From positions 1,116,001 to 1,180,000 of the forward strand of contig NZ_UYZY01000001.1 of assembly GCF_900626075.1 (NCBI RefSeq): a DNA stretch of 64,000 nucleotides, in the 5' to 3' direction. Source of the stretch: Clostridium transplantifaecale (lineage in GTDB: Bacteria; Bacillota; Clostridia; Lachnospirales; Lachnospiraceae). The notes below the pieces were generated by a model. It worked only from the letters and a program-made list of their open reading frames with translations. It did not search any database and was not told the origin of the DNA. Below are positions 17,342-26,995 of the stretch, in pieces (the first letter of the stretch is position 1; the number at the start of each line of letters is the position of its first letter). The position numbers and the translations under genes are program-made.

Positions 17342-18643
17342 TCAGGCGATTTCGCCTGTCTTATCCTTTTTTGAACGCCCTGTAAATGACTTACGGGGTA
17401 CTGTATTCTCCCGGTACACCAGTTCCGGTTCACTGTTTCCTTCCACCACGTCCTTGGTTATCGTACAGATTCCAATGCTGGAGTCTGAAGGGATCTCGTA
17501 CATAATATTCATCATGATCGATTCCATAATCGAACGCAGTCCTCTGGCTCCCGTCTTTCTCTCTACGGCCAGATGGGCAATCGCACCGAGTGCATCGTCC
17601 GTAAATTCCAGCTTCACACCGTCCAAATCAAAGAGTGCCTGATACTGCTTAATAATAGCATTCTTCGGCTTTGAAAGTATCTTTACCAGAGCGTCTTCTG
17701 AAAGGGAACTTAAGGAAACCGTAACCGGCACACGGCCGATAAACTCCGGAATCAGACCGAACTTGGATAAATCCTGAGGCATAACCTGCTTTAAAAGTTC
17801 GTCGATATCCTGGTTCTGTCTATCCACGATCTCCGCATTAAAGCCGATGGAGCCGGCTCCCAGACGGTTCTCGATAATCTTCTCAAGGCCGTCGAACGCT
17901 CCGCCGCAGATAAAGAGAATGTTCGTCGTATCGATCTGTAAAAGCTCCTGCTGAGGATGCTTTCTCCCGCCCTGAGGCGGAACGCTTGCAACCGTACCTT
18001 CCAGGATTTTCAGAAGCGCCTGCTGCACTCCCTCACCCGAAACGTCTCTTGTAATCGAAACATTTTCTGATTTCTTTGTGATCTTATCAATCTCGTCTAT
18101 ATAGACAATACCGTATTCGGCCTTGCTGATGTCAAAGTCGGCTGACTGGATAATCTTTAACAGAATATTCTCTACATCCTCGCCGACATAACCGGCTTCC
18201 GTCAATGTCGTGGCATCTGCGATGGCAAAAGGGACATTCAGGATTTTGGCAAGTGTCTGCGCCAGATATGTCTTACCGGAACCGGTTGGTCCAAGCATCA
18301 GGATATTGCTCTTTTGAAGTTCCACTTCCTGGCTTCCCTTGGATGTGATTCTTTTGTAATGGTTGTATACCGCTACGGAGAGCACTTTCTTGGCTTCCTC
18401 CTGGCCTACGACATACTCATCGAGAAATTCCTTGATCTCCTTCGGCTTTAACAGGTTAATCCCGCTGAAGTCCGGACCCTTGTCATTCTGATCAGCAAAT
18501 TCCTCTTCCAGAATTTCTGCACAAAGTTCGATGCAGTCGTCACATATATAAACATCATTAGAACCTGCAATCAGTTTTCTGACCTGGTCCTGCGTTTTGC
18601 CGCAAAAAGAGCAGCGAATCTTGTCATCAGATCTGCCTGGCAT
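17342..18643 (-). CDS. clpX: ATP-dependent Clp protease ATP-binding subunit ClpX
   Basis: A 433-residue AAA+ unfoldase. The N-terminal zinc-binding domain has [11 protein letters not shown] and [11 protein letters not shown]; Walker A is [11 protein letters not shown], Walker B is IVYIDEIDK, and the sensor region is [10 protein letters not shown]. It feeds unfolded substrates to ClpP. Its start is preceded by GAGGTGG, and clpP lies 45 bases upstream on the same strand. The length matches the family (about 420-430). The C-terminal tail is basic and polar. Confidence 0.98.
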   Translation of the reverse strand: MPGRSDDKIRCSFCGKTQDQVRKLIAGSNDVYICDDCIELCAEILEEEFADQNDKGPDFSGINLLKPKEIKEFLDEYVVGQEEAKKVLSVAVYNHYKRITSKGSQEVELQKSNILMLGPTGSGKTYLAQTLAKILNVPFAIADATTLTEAGYVGEDVENILLKIIQSADFDISKAEYGIVYIDEIDKITKKSENVSITRDVSGEGVQQALLKILEGTVASVPPQGGRKHPQQELLQIDTTNILFICGGAFDGLEKIIENRLGAGSIGFNAEIVDRQNQDIDELLKQVMPQDLSKFGLIPEFIGRVPVTVSLSSLSEDALVKILSKPKNAIIKQYQALFDLDGVKLEFTDDALGAIAHLAVERKTGARGLRSIMESIMMNIMYEIPSDSSIGICTITKDVVEGNSEPELVYRENTVPRKSFTGRSKKDKTGEIA

Positions 18644-18688
18644 ATGCCCACCTCAATTCCTTCTATAAAATAATGGCTATGAATGTAA

Positions 18689-19270
18689 TTAGTGGCTTGA
18701 AATGACACTGTCAATCAGTCCATACTCCATTGCCTGCTGTGCTGTCATGTAATTATCTCTGTCGGTATCTCTCTCAATGACTTCATATGGCTGGCCCGTG
18801 TTCGCTGCCAGGATTTCGTTCAGTTTTTTCTTTGTCTGTAAAATCTTCTCCGCCACGATCTGAATTTCCGTAGCCTGACCCTGTGCACCGCCGGACGGCT
18901 GATGGATCATAACCTCGGCATTTGGAAGGGCAAAACGTTTTCCCTTTGCACCGCCTGCCAGGAGGAATGCTCCCATGCTGGCCGCCATGCCGAAACAGAT
19001 AGTAGAAACATCGCACTTGATGTAATTCATCGTGTCATAAATTGCCAGTCCTGCCGATACGGAACCGCCCGGGCTGTTGATGTAGAGATGAATATCCTTG
19101 TTCGGATCTTCGGACTCCAGAAACAGAAGCTGTGACACGATAAGTCCTGCCGACGCATCGGTAACTTCTTCTCCGAGGAAAATAATCCTCTCTTTTAACA
19201 GCCTGGAAAAAATGTCATAGGAACGCTCTCCCCGGCTGGTGGATTCAATGACATAGGGTACTAAACTCAT
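18689..19270 (-). CDS. clpP: ATP-dependent Clp protease proteolytic subunit ClpP
   Basis: A 193-residue serine peptidase that forms the tetradecameric chamber used by ClpX. Catalytic serine is in [11 protein letters not shown], histidine in MIHQPSGG, and aspartate in [11 protein letters not shown]. The start is the ATG at 19270 (MSLVPYVIE) with AGGAGG upstream; the 18 extra codons open further upstream fall in the preceding terminator hairpin. It sits between tig and clpX in the conserved order. Confidence 0.98.
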   Translation of the reverse strand: MSLVPYVIESTSRGERSYDIFSRLLKERIIFLGEEVTDASAGLIVSQLLFLESEDPNKDIHLYINSPGGSVSAGLAIYDTMNYIKCDVSTICFGMAASMGAFLLAGGAKGKRFALPNAEVMIHQPSGGAQGQATEIQIVAEKILQTKKKLNEILAANTGQPYEVIERDTDRDNYMTAQQAMEYGLIDSVISSH

Positions 19271-19305
19271 AGAATGCCTCCTGTTCTGCAAAAATGGAAA
19301 CGATG

Positions 19306-19368
19306 AAAAGCCCGCAAAGCGCACTTTTCACCGACACCAAACGGTGAAAGGCGCGCTTTGCGGGCCTC
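19306..19368 (-). terminator. strong terminator after tig
   Basis: A 24-base stem (GCCCGCAAAGCG... at 19310-19333 paired with 19342-19365) with an eight-base loop, followed by TTTTC on the minus strand. It separates tig from clpP and may also attenuate read-through into clpP. Confidence 0.9.
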
Positions 19369-19403
19369 CCACCAATTTGCACTTCTTATTCATTATACGG
19401 CAA

Positions 19404-20690
19404 TTAAACTAATTTTGCTTCTGAAACCAGTAAATCTACTGCTTCCTGAACCTTTAAATCGTCTCTTAACTGCTCTTTTTCCTTCTCGCCCATCAGCTCG
19501 TTCAGCTTCTCGGCTTCCATCTGATAGCTTGTTGCCATCTTTCCAATCTGCTGGTAAACAGCCTCGTCGGAAACTTCGATGTTCTCAAGTTCTACGATCT
19601 TTTCAAGAACAAGTCTTGTCTTGATTCTCTTAAGAGCCTGAGGAGTCATCTGGTCGATCAGCTTGTCTGCCGTCATACCTGTATATTTCATGTAATCATT
19701 GATATTCAGGCCCTGGCTCTGCAGTCTGCGCGCATAGTCTTCCACCATACCGCGTGCCTGTGTGTTGATCATTGCCTCCGGGATATCCATCTGGGCATTC
19801 TCAACTACCTTATCAATAACACGGTTCTCGTTCTCAGTAGCAGCTTCTCTGTTCTTCTTATCCTGAAGTTTTGCCCTGATATCGTCTTTGTATTCAGCAA
19901 GAGTCTCAAAATCTGAAACTTCGCTTGCAAACTCGTCGTTCAGCTCAGGAAGTTCAGTCATCTTGATCTCTTTGATAGTCACTTCAAACTTAGCCGGCTT
20001 GCCTGCTAATTCAGGAGCATGGTACTCTTCCGGGAAGGTAACTTCGATCTCGCACTTCTCGCCGAGGTTCTTACCAATTAACTGCTCCTCAAATGTATCA
20101 ATAAAGGAATGGGAGCCAATTGTCAGAGGATAATCTGTACCTTCTCCTCCTTCAAATGCAACACCATCGATGAAACCCTTGAAGTCTACAACTGTGTTGT
20201 CGCCGTCGGCAACCGGTCTGTCTTCTACTGAAATAAGACGTCCGTTCTTATGGCGGGCTGCTTCCAGCTCTTCTTCAACATCGCTGTCCGTCACTTCTGC
20301 AACGACCTTCTCTACCTCTACTCCTTTATACTCACCTAATGTAACTTCCGGTTTTAAAGCTACGGTTGCTGTATAAATAAAATCTTTTCCTTTTTCGATC
20401 TGTGTTACATCGATCTCCGGGGAGGATACGATCTCTTCCTCGCACTCCTCTGCTGCCTTTGGATAAGATGCGTCGATTACTTCGTTAGCAGCCTCTTCAT
20501 AAAAAATGCCTGCTCCGTACATCTTCTCGATCATGGCCTGCGGCGCTTTACCTTTTCTAAAACCAGGAATATTGAATTTTCCTTTATTGCGATTGTAAGC
20601 AGTTTTGATAGCAGCCTCGAATTCCTCAGCCGGAACTTCGATCGTAAGCTTAGCCATGTTGTTTTCTAATTTTTCTACCTGTAAACTCAT
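19404..20690 (-). CDS. tig: trigger factor (ribosome-associated chaperone)
   Basis: A 428-residue protein with the three trigger-factor domains: an N-terminal ribosome-binding domain with the signature GFRKGKAPQ (about residues 44-52), a central FKBP-type prolyl isomerase (DNTVVDFKGFIDGVAFEGG), and a long helical C-terminal domain. It binds nascent chains at the exit tunnel. An AAGGAGG site precedes the ATG. The position before clpP-clpX-lon is the usual Firmicute order. Confidence 0.98.
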   Translation of the reverse strand: MSLQVEKLENNMAKLTIEVPAEEFEAAIKTAYNRNKGKFNIPGFRKGKAPQAMIEKMYGAGIFYEEAANEVIDASYPKAAEECEEEIVSSPEIDVTQIEKGKDFIYTATVALKPEVTLGEYKGVEVEKVVAEVTDSDVEEELEAARHKNGRLISVEDRPVADGDNTVVDFKGFIDGVAFEGGEGTDYPLTIGSHSFIDTFEEQLIGKNLGEKCEIEVTFPEEYHAPELAGKPAKFEVTIKEIKMTELPELNDEFASEVSDFETLAEYKDDIRAKLQDKKNREAATENENRVIDKVVENAQMDIPEAMINTQARGMVEDYARRLQSQGLNINDYMKYTGMTADKLIDQMTPQALKRIKTRLVLEKIVELENIEVSDEAVYQQIGKMATSYQMEAEKLNELMGEKEKEQLRDDLKVQEAVDLLVSEAKLV

Positions 20691-20806
20691 TATAAGGGGT
20701 CCTCCTTGCTTCTATATGTGAACAGCCATACCCGTTAGGCGTTACACTTCAAGATAGCATTATATCATATCCCTTCTGTAAATACCAGTCCAAATTGTCA
20801 AAAAAC

Positions 20807-20864
20807 CAAAGAAAAAACGGGAAAACACAAGGGTTTTTCTACTTTTTTCCCCAGTTTTCCCGTC
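20807..20864 (-). terminator. terminator after the DJ-1 gene
   Basis: ACGGGAAAAC at 20817-20826 pairs with GTTTTCCCGT at 20854-20863. On the minus strand the stem is followed by TTTTTTC and more T-rich sequence. Confidence 0.75.
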
Positions 20865-20919
20865 CCTTATTCCGTATTGTTTTTCCGATTCCTGTTCATG
20901 CCGGATGGATTCTGTGATT

Positions 20920-21474
20920 TCAGACCTGATCGTATTGTATCGCTGTTTTGATATGGGAGGCCGTTTTTTCGTCAATCAAAAGGCCTGCCAGTTCCAGCCC
21001 CAGATCCAGCGCATACCCAAGGCCTCTTGCCGTCGTCACATTGCCGTCGGTCACAACTCCGTCGCCCGTAATCTCGGCTCCGGCCAGCGCACCCTCAAAC
21101 CCGGGATAGCAGGTGGCCTTCTTCCCTCTCAGGATTCCAAGTCCCCCCAGGACGCTCGGCCCCGCACAGATGGCCGCCAGACGGCGTCCCTCCTCATTGG
21201 CCGTTACCAGAGCGTCACAAAGTACACGGCACTCCGAAAGATGTCTTGTTCCCGGCATTCCGCCCGGCAGAAACAGCACATCCGCCTTCTTAAAATCAAT
21301 CTCCCCGATTGTGGCGTCCGCCATAACCGTAAAACCGTGGGAGCCAGTCACCTCTCTCTTATCACTGATGGACACCAAAGTCACTTTCACACCGGCGCGG
21401 ACCAGGACGTCCGCCGTTGCCAGACATTCCACCTCTTCCAGCCCATCCGCCAAAAATGCATATACTTCCGCCAT
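20920..21474 (-). CDS. DJ-1/PfpI family protein
   Basis: A 184-residue protein with the alpha/beta fold of class I glutamine amidotransferase-like proteins. The nucleophilic cysteine elbow is AAICAGPSVLGG, and the family glutamate lies in FLADGLEEVE near the N-terminus. Members act as deglycases, glyoxalases or redox-sensitive chaperones; the exact activity cannot be told. The start chosen (MAEVYAFLADGLEE) has AAGAGGTGG upstream. It lies 26 bases past the DUF975 gene on the same strand and probably shares its transcript. Confidence 0.92.
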   Translation of the reverse strand: MAEVYAFLADGLEEVECLATADVLVRAGVKVTLVSISDKREVTGSHGFTVMADATIGEIDFKKADVLFLPGGMPGTRHLSECRVLCDALVTANEEGRRLAAICAGPSVLGGLGILRGKKATCYPGFEGALAGAEITGDGVVTDGNVTTARGLGYALDLGLELAGLLIDEKTASHIKTAIQYDQV

Positions 21475-21500
21475 ATCAGCCACCTCTTTCATATCATTCT

Positions 21501-22379
21501 CTAATACTGGTTGTCGTAATAGTTTCCGTTATCCTGGTTCTGGTTATCCTGATAATTCCCACTGCCGTAATTCTGGCCCCCATGGTTCTGGTTATCATAA
21601 TAATTGTCCCCGCCGCCCTGATTGTCATAAAACACTTCCGGCTCGGGCACTCCATAGCCGTTGAATGGGAAACCATTAATATAACCTCTCAGATGGTGAT
21701 ACAGCTCGGCAACAGCCGCCTCCTGGTAAGGAACCACCAGCACTCCGCCGACACAGCAGAGAAGCATTCCCAGCAGATACCAGCCGATAAACGACAGTTC
21801 CAGTAAAAACAGCTGGAAACGGTTTCCGTTCATCATATCCTTGGTCACGGCAAAAACATCCCTGCTGTCCGCCTCCGGATTCTCCGACAGGATATACGGA
21901 ATCATCGCATACTCATAACTCTTGTAGATTCCCGGAATTACAAAAAGAAGGGACCAGAGACCCGTAAAAAGATCCCTCAGGAACATAATCTTCACCACGT
22001 TCATATAATGTCCGCATCCAAACACCCAGAACACCTTGCCGATCCCGGCCGATTTAAGGGTCAGGCGGCTCTCCATAAAGAACCGGTTCTTGCCTACCGT
22101 AACGGGGTTGCCAATAAACACCTTGAACAGCAGCGCCGCAATTCCCACAATCGCGAAAATTCCCAGCAGCGTAAAAATTATCATGTGCAGCGTCGCAGGA
22201 TTGATCCCCTGAAAACTGTGGTGAATATCCTCCCTATACTCTCTATAAGTATTAACACTGCCCCCGCGGCTTGCACCGCCTCCTAAAAGCGACCAGATTA
22301 TCGTTACTGCGAATGCCGACCAATAATAGAGTTTTACTTTAGCCCATCCATTACGTTTCATGTCTCCTATTGACCACAT
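21501..22379 (-). CDS. DUF975 family integral membrane protein
   Basis: A 292-residue membrane protein with about six spans. Family marks are the N-terminal LYYWSAFAVTIIWSLLGG and the RDLFTGLWSLLFVIPGIYKSYEYAMIPYIL segment, here cited as landmarks FTGLWSLLFVIPGIYKSYEY and ENPEADSRDVF. The C-terminal ~60 residues are a low-complexity tail rich in Asn, Gln, Gly and Tyr (DNQGGGDNYYDNQNHGGQ), coded by imperfect repeats. The start has AAGGAGG seven bases upstream. The role of the family is unknown. Confidence 0.88.
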   Translation of the reverse strand: MWSIGDMKRNGWAKVKLYYWSAFAVTIIWSLLGGGASRGGSVNTYREYREDIHHSFQGINPATLHMIIFTLLGIFAIVGIAALLFKVFIGNPVTVGKNRFFMESRLTLKSAGIGKVFWVFGCGHYMNVVKIMFLRDLFTGLWSLLFVIPGIYKSYEYAMIPYILSENPEADSRDVFAVTKDMMNGNRFQLFLLELSFIGWYLLGMLLCCVGGVLVVPYQEAAVAELYHHLRGYINGFPFNGYGVPEPEVFYDNQGGGDNYYDNQNHGGQNYGSGNYQDNQNQDNGNYYDNQY

Positions 22380-22480
22380 AATATATCCTCCTTAACTATT
22401 CCCGTAAATAAACCTTAACGCAAATTTAGTATAGCATATTTTTTCAGAAAGCTATAGGAGAATTTTCAAAATGTGGGGGT

Positions 22481-22614
22481 TTTGAGGAAATGAGGGGGAC
22501 TTTGGCATGTATGGGGATGGGGTGGTGGAGGGAAGGTTATAAGTCTTCAGTCACTCTCACCATCAGCCCGCCATCCTGCCGTCGCAGTCCGCATTTTTAC
22601 TCTCCCTCATTTGA
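22481..22614. repeat. collapsed remnant of the palindromic repeat family
   Basis: TTTGAGGAAATGAGGGGG at the left and CCCTCATTTGA at the right are the inverted outer ends. GGGGTGGTGGAGGG and CTCACCATC..CCCGCC match the outer flanks of full copies, and AAGTCTTCAGTC at 22541-22552 is the start of the hairpin stem. It is joined directly to ACTCTCACC, so the ~0.7 kb core has been lost. The rest of 22380-22687 shows no gene. Confidence 0.7.
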
Positions 22615-22687
22615 CTTCCCTCCCCTAAACCATTAGAATGAAATAAATAGTTTTATCTCATACTGATATTATGAAAGGAAGTCACAC

Positions 22688-23134
22688 ATGGAAATTGAAA
22701 GAAAGTATTTTATAGAAACGCTCCCTTTTGACCCTGAACAATACCCGTCTCACCAGATTGAACAGGCCTATCTGTGTACGGATCCCGTGGTGCGCGTGCG
22801 CCGCGAGGACGATACGTTTTATCTGACCTACAAGTCCAGGGGACGGATGGTGCGGGAAGAATATAATCTTCCCCTGACGGAACAGGCCTATCTCCACCTG
22901 CTTGGGAAAGCCGACGGACGCGTCCTGACAAAACGGCGCTATTTAATTCCCATCGAGGGGACAAAGCTCACCATTGAACTCGATCTCTTCAGCGGCGCCT
23001 ATGAAGGGCTTGTACTGGCCGAGGTAGAGTTCACCACGGAGGAGGAAGCCAATGCATTTACCCCTCCCGCGTGGTTCACAAGGGAGGTCACGTTTACGGG
23101 AGAATATCAGAACAGCAGGCTTTCGGCGCTGTAA
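22688..23134 (+). CDS. CYTH domain (triphosphate tunnel) protein
   Basis: A 148-residue cytoplasmic protein. The N-terminal EIERK is the ExExK signature of the CYTH/triphosphate tunnel metalloenzyme fold, and alternating charged strands follow (VVRVRREDDTFYLTYKSRG, KLTIELDLFSG, LVLAEVEF). Bacterial members hydrolyse inorganic triphosphate or similar polyphosphates with divalent metal, and a few are adenylate cyclases. An AAGGAAG site precedes the ATG. It stands alone between the repeat remnant and the convergent TRAP gene cluster. Confidence 0.92.
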   Translation: MEIERKYFIETLPFDPEQYPSHQIEQAYLCTDPVVRVRREDDTFYLTYKSRGRMVREEYNLPLTEQAYLHLLGKADGRVLTKRRYLIPIEGTKLTIELDLFSGAYEGLVLAEVEFTTEEEANAFTPPAWFTREVTFTGEYQNSRLSAL

Positions 23135-23173
23135 ACAGCAGGTATTCAGAGGCCGCAGTTCTGCCGTCTCTTC

Positions 23174-24451
23174 CTATTTCATGAGCAGATTCGGCAGGAA
23201 CATCAGAATCTGCGGGAATATGGCTATAATGAAAACCACAGCAATCAGGGAGAGGATAAAAGGCGCCGCCCCCGAGACCACCTTCCTGAACGACAGGCCG
23301 GTCGTCGACGCCACGGTGAACAGGTTTACCCCAAACGGCGGCGTCACTACCCCGATGATCAGGCTGAGGCAGAAGACCATTCCGACTATCAGGGGATCGA
23401 TGCCAAGTTCGATTCCAATCGGCGCCAGGATTGGGGCCAGAATTACGATGCTCGTCAGCGTTTCCATGAGTGCGCCTACAATCAGCATCAGCAGGCAGAG
23501 GACTATCAGATAGATAAATTTCGTCCTTACGATCGGGATAACTAAAGCTGCGAGTGTCTGAGGAATCTTAGCGTAGGCCAGAATCCAGCCAAAGAGGTTG
23601 GAAACACCCAGAATCAGCGTAATCATCGCAGACGTCTCAATCGTGGAAACCATGGTTTTTCTAAGCTTCCCAAGGGACAATTCCTTCAGACAGAAGCCCA
23701 CCAGCATACCGTAGACGACCGATACAACAGCCGCCTCCGTTGGAGTAAAGATTCCGCCATAGATGCCGCCCAGTATAATGAGAGGAAGCAGCAGGGCCGG
23801 AAGGGCTCTCCACGTCCTTACAAGTTTCTCTTTCGCCGTGAATTTCTTTTCGCTGGGAGGTATATTCTGTTTCTTTACAATAAGCATATTTACGATAATC
23901 AGGCCGAACACCATCATAAGTCCCGGAATAATCGCGGACATGAACATTTTCGGGATGCTCAGGTTCATGGTGGAACCGTAGACAATCATGCCGACACTGG
24001 GAGGGATGATTGGGCCGAGCGCTCCGCCTGCAGCAACAAGGCCTGCGGAGGTTTCCTCCCGGTAGCCGCTCTGTCTCAGAGCCGGAATCATCAGCGCGCC
24101 TATGGCGGCGATTGTCGCCGGTCCCGAACCGACCAGGGCGGCAAATATGGCGCAGGATACAATAGTCACTACGCCGACGCTGCCCCGGATCCGTCCGAAA
24201 ATACATTCTACCCAGTCAATCAGCCGTTTTGACAGTCCGCACTGATCCATCAAAAAACCGGTCATGACAAAGAGCGGAACCGCCAGGAGGACAAAGGAGT
24301 CCATTCCCAGGAAAAAGCGCTGGGCGAGCAGTAACAGGGAACCTGAACCTGTAAAGACGAGGAAACCGGCTGTCGCAAAGACAATGCTGAACGCGATGGG
24401 TATTCCGGCCAGCATCATTACAAACATAAGTCCGAATAAAAGTAACGCCAT
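23174..24451 (-). CDS. TRAP transporter large permease (DctM type)
   Basis: A 425-residue membrane protein with about twelve helices. Characteristic stretches are MLAGIPIAFSIVFATAGF, GSGPATIAAIGALMIPAL and PPSVGMIVYGS. It is the channel half of a Na+-driven tripartite ATP-independent periplasmic transporter that takes up organic acids. It starts inside the stop of the small permease gene (one-base overlap, with AGGAGGTGG as ribosome site). It is the last gene of a five-gene run. Confidence 0.95.
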   Translation of the reverse strand: MALLLFGLMFVMMLAGIPIAFSIVFATAGFLVFTGSGSLLLLAQRFFLGMDSFVLLAVPLFVMTGFLMDQCGLSKRLIDWVECIFGRIRGSVGVVTIVSCAIFAALVGSGPATIAAIGALMIPALRQSGYREETSAGLVAAGGALGPIIPPSVGMIVYGSTMNLSIPKMFMSAIIPGLMMVFGLIIVNMLIVKKQNIPPSEKKFTAKEKLVRTWRALPALLLPLIILGGIYGGIFTPTEAAVVSVVYGMLVGFCLKELSLGKLRKTMVSTIETSAMITLILGVSNLFGWILAYAKIPQTLAALVIPIVRTKFIYLIVLCLLMLIVGALMETLTSIVILAPILAPIGIELGIDPLIVGMVFCLSLIIGVVTPPFGVNLFTVASTTGLSFRKVVSGAAPFILSLIAVVFIIAIFPQILMFLPNLLMK

Positions 24452-24954
24452 CAGCCAGCCACCTCCTTCTCTCCTTCCGTCCCGGTATCCCTGAGTTCCA
24501 CAAGATTAGCCAGGCACTGGATGACAATTCCAACACAGCCGATTGGGATTGCACAGTAGACATATCCCATTGGAATCCCCAGCGCAGCGCTCGAACGAAC
24601 CATCATTACCTTAACCATATTAACTCCATAGACACCGATGAGTACGGAGGCCGTTATCATGGCAAGCTGGACAACCGCCGCATGGTACCATCCGGCTTTC
24701 CCGTGAATAAAATCACCGATGATGTCGATTGTTGCATGGCTAGCATGACGGGTCGCCAGCGAGGCCCCCATCATGCTCATCCAGATAAATGCATACCTGG
24801 CCCCCTCTTCCGTCCAGGGCAGGGAAGCTTTCATAAAATATCTCGTAGTCACCTGGAGGAACGTCGTTATTATTACAAGGGCGAGAAACAAAGTCCCGGC
24901 GGCCGAGTACAGCCAAAGGAATTGATCCGCCACCCGCTTGAACCCATTTTTCAT
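24451..24954 (-). CDS. TRAP transporter small permease (DctQ type)
   Basis: A 167-residue protein with four helices, of the size and shape of DctQ subunits. The family segment FMKASLPWTEEGARYAFIWM lies after the second helix. It works with the large permease. It is separated by 11 bases from the binding-protein gene and has GGGGAG before the ATG. Confidence 0.93.
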   Translation of the reverse strand: MKNGFKRVADQFLWLYSAAGTLFLALVIITTFLQVTTRYFMKASLPWTEEGARYAFIWMSMMGASLATRHASHATIDIIGDFIHGKAGWYHAAVVQLAMITASVLIGVYGVNMVKVMMVRSSAALGIPMGYVYCAIPIGCVGIVIQCLANLVELRDTGTEGEKEVAG

Positions 24955-24965
24955 AAAAATCTCCC

Positions 24966-26066
24966 CTATTCATTAATTCCCAGCAAGTTTACAGCCTCTT
25001 CATAAATTTCAGAGCTGATGTTGTTTTTATAATTTTCATAGATTGGCTTTACGAGTTTCCGAAACTCCCCGATGTCCTCGATGTCATTGACCTGGATTCC
25101 GGCTTCCTTCATCGCCTCCAGCTGTTTCCCCTCATTCTCGGCCACGGCCAGACGCTGCTCCTGTCCCGCCTTTACCGCCGCATCCCTTAAGACCTGCTGA
25201 AGTTCAGGCGACATTTTGCCGTAGAGGTTTTGGCTGATGCTGATTGAAAGCGCATTGTAGAAATGTCTTGTCATAGACAGGTACTTGCACACCTCGTAAA
25301 ATCCAACCGTATATCCGTTGCCTACCGGGACTTCAATTCCGTCAATCGTCTTCTGCTGGATTCCCGTATACGTCTCCGAGTAGGTCATTGGCGTTACGTT
25401 TGCCCCCAGCGCCGAGAACGTGTCAACGAAAATGGTCGTCTCCGGAACTCTCAGCTTGACTCCGCTTAAATCGGCCGGTGTATTGATTGGACAGATATTA
25501 TTGAAAATGTTCCTGAAACCGCCCGACCCCCAGCCCAGATGAACGGCTCCCGTCGTCTGTGACAGTTCCTCAAGAAGGCCTGCGACCATGCCGCTGTCCA
25601 GCAGTTTCTCCGCAGCTGCCTCGTCCTCCAGGAAAAACGGCATGTCCATGATTGTCGTCTTATTATTGTAGAGGCCGAAAATATTACCCGTGGCAATACA
25701 CATGTCAACTGTGCCCATGCCAAGCCCCTCATAGCTGTCCATTTCCCCTCCAAGCTGTCCGCTCGGGAAAATTTCGATCGTTACTTTTCCTCCCGTCGCC
25801 TCTTCCACGTTTTTCTTGAAGTTTGTCGCCAGGATATGGTAGGGATCATCATCGGCAGGAGCGGAACCGTGTCCCAGCTTAATCGTCATTTCCGGAAAAT
25901 CTGCGGTGCCTGCGTCCCCGTGGTTTTCCTCCGCAGACGGCAGAACCTCCTTTGTCTCCGGGGCGCTCTTTGTTCCGCCCGCCGAACCGCATCCCGCCAT
26001 TGTAACCGCCCCCAGAATTGCCGCCACTGTAAGAGCCGTTGTCTTTACCCATAATCTTTTTTTCAT
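24966..26066 (-). CDS. TRAP transporter substrate-binding lipoprotein (DctP type)
   Basis: A 366-residue secreted lipoprotein. The signal peptide MKKRLWVKTTALTVAAILG ends in the lipobox TMAGC. The mature protein has GHGSAPADDDPYHILATNF, GKVTIEIFPSGQLGGEM and VKLRVPET, all typical of DctP/SiaP-type proteins. The arginine in LRVPET is the usual carboxylate anchor, so an organic acid ligand is likely. The start chosen (26066) has AAGGAG at good spacing; an ATG three codons earlier overlaps the ribosome site. It is next to a DUF6282 gene. Confidence 0.94.
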   Translation of the reverse strand: MKKRLWVKTTALTVAAILGAVTMAGCGSAGGTKSAPETKEVLPSAEENHGDAGTADFPEMTIKLGHGSAPADDDPYHILATNFKKNVEEATGGKVTIEIFPSGQLGGEMDSYEGLGMGTVDMCIATGNIFGLYNNKTTIMDMPFFLEDEAAAEKLLDSGMVAGLLEELSQTTGAVHLGWGSGGFRNIFNNICPINTPADLSGVKLRVPETTIFVDTFSALGANVTPMTYSETYTGIQQKTIDGIEVPVGNGYTVGFYEVCKYLSMTRHFYNALSISISQNLYGKMSPELQQVLRDAAVKAGQEQRLAVAENEGKQLEAMKEAGIQVNDIEDIGEFRKLVKPIYENYKNNISSEIYEEAVNLLGINE

Positions 26067-26121
26067 AAACCGCATCTCCTTCTCTCTGTATGATCTTTCA
26101 ATCTCTCAACCTTCCTCACCG

Positions 26122-26994
26122 TCACAGCGACAGCAGGAAATTATAGTTCTCATTCATCATCTGATGAAGCTGCTCTTCCTTCGCTCCCGCGTATCCCAGG
26201 AGCTGGGCAAATATCCTGAGTTCTTCCGCGGGCCATCCCTTCCTGTTATGCCCTGCATCCGAGGCCAGAATAAAATGATCCACGCCGTATTTCTCGAAAC
26301 ATGCCGTATAATCGTAAAGGTTTGCGCTCCGGGGAATCGGGCAGAGTTCATTGGCACAGAACTCCATGTAAGCACCCAGACGGACCAGTTCCCCCACCGT
26401 GGCAATATCCAGATCCGGCACCTTGAAAAACGGATGGTCTATCACCAGTTTCCGAAAACCGTTCTCTTTCGCCGCCTTTGCCAGCTTCAGTGTCTCCGAG
26501 GCATGGATATGGCCGGTCGCCAGGATAATACCGGCGTCTTTGCACATTTCCATAATCTCCATAACCGAAGCTTTTATATTGCCCTCTTCGTCCAGTATTG
26601 TGATGGGCTCCAGCGTGCGGCTGCGGCTGTTTTCCTTCGTGTAGCCGAAGCTGCCCAGGGCGCCGAAGGCAATTTCGTGTCCCAGCGCATGGTAGGTCGG
26701 CAGCCAGACAACCTTTGCACCCATCTCGACGGCCGGGCTCACGGCCATGGGATTCAGCCCCCCGTCGTGATAATCAAGCACCACGCCGCCGAATACCCGG
26801 ATTCCCTCTACCTGCTGCGTCACATGCCAGGCCCTTGAAACGGTGGGTTCCAGAACCGATTTTAAAACAATGGCCCTCATGCCCGCCTCCCTGGCGCGAA
26901 GTGCGATCTCTGTGTCATTTCCTATCCGGTCAACAATATCCGGCGCCGAATGGATATGCAGATCGCAGGCTCCCTCTAACGATATTGTTCTCAT
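26122..26994 (-). CDS. DUF6282 family protein, amidohydrolase-like
   Basis: A 290-residue TIM-barrel-like protein. Metal-ligand candidates are CDLHIHSAPDIVDR near the N-terminus (HxH), GHIHASETLKL, VIDHPFF and LASDAGHN, the spacing of an amidohydrolase/PHP-type metal centre. It is the kind annotated DUF6282. The start at 26994 (MRTISLEGACDLHIH) has AGAAGGG upstream; a longer frame exists but lies within the hydrolase gene. It stands between the hydrolase and TRAP genes and probably opens or cleaves the imported acid or its precursor. That is inference. Confidence 0.85.
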   Translation of the reverse strand: MRTISLEGACDLHIHSAPDIVDRIGNDTEIALRAREAGMRAIVLKSVLEPTVSRAWHVTQQVEGIRVFGGVVLDYHDGGLNPMAVSPAVEMGAKVVWLPTYHALGHEIAFGALGSFGYTKENSRSRTLEPITILDEEGNIKASVMEIMEMCKDAGIILATGHIHASETLKLAKAAKENGFRKLVIDHPFFKVPDLDIATVGELVRLGAYMEFCANELCPIPRSANLYDYTACFEKYGVDHFILASDAGHNRKGWPAEELRIFAQLLGYAGAKEEQLHQMMNENYNFLLSL

Positions 26995-26995
26995 C

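Noticed and set aside
25906-26838. 310-codon plus-strand frame opposite the DctP and DUF6282 genes
   Set aside because: It is antisense to two well-supported genes and spans their junction, with no ribosome site or recognisable domain.
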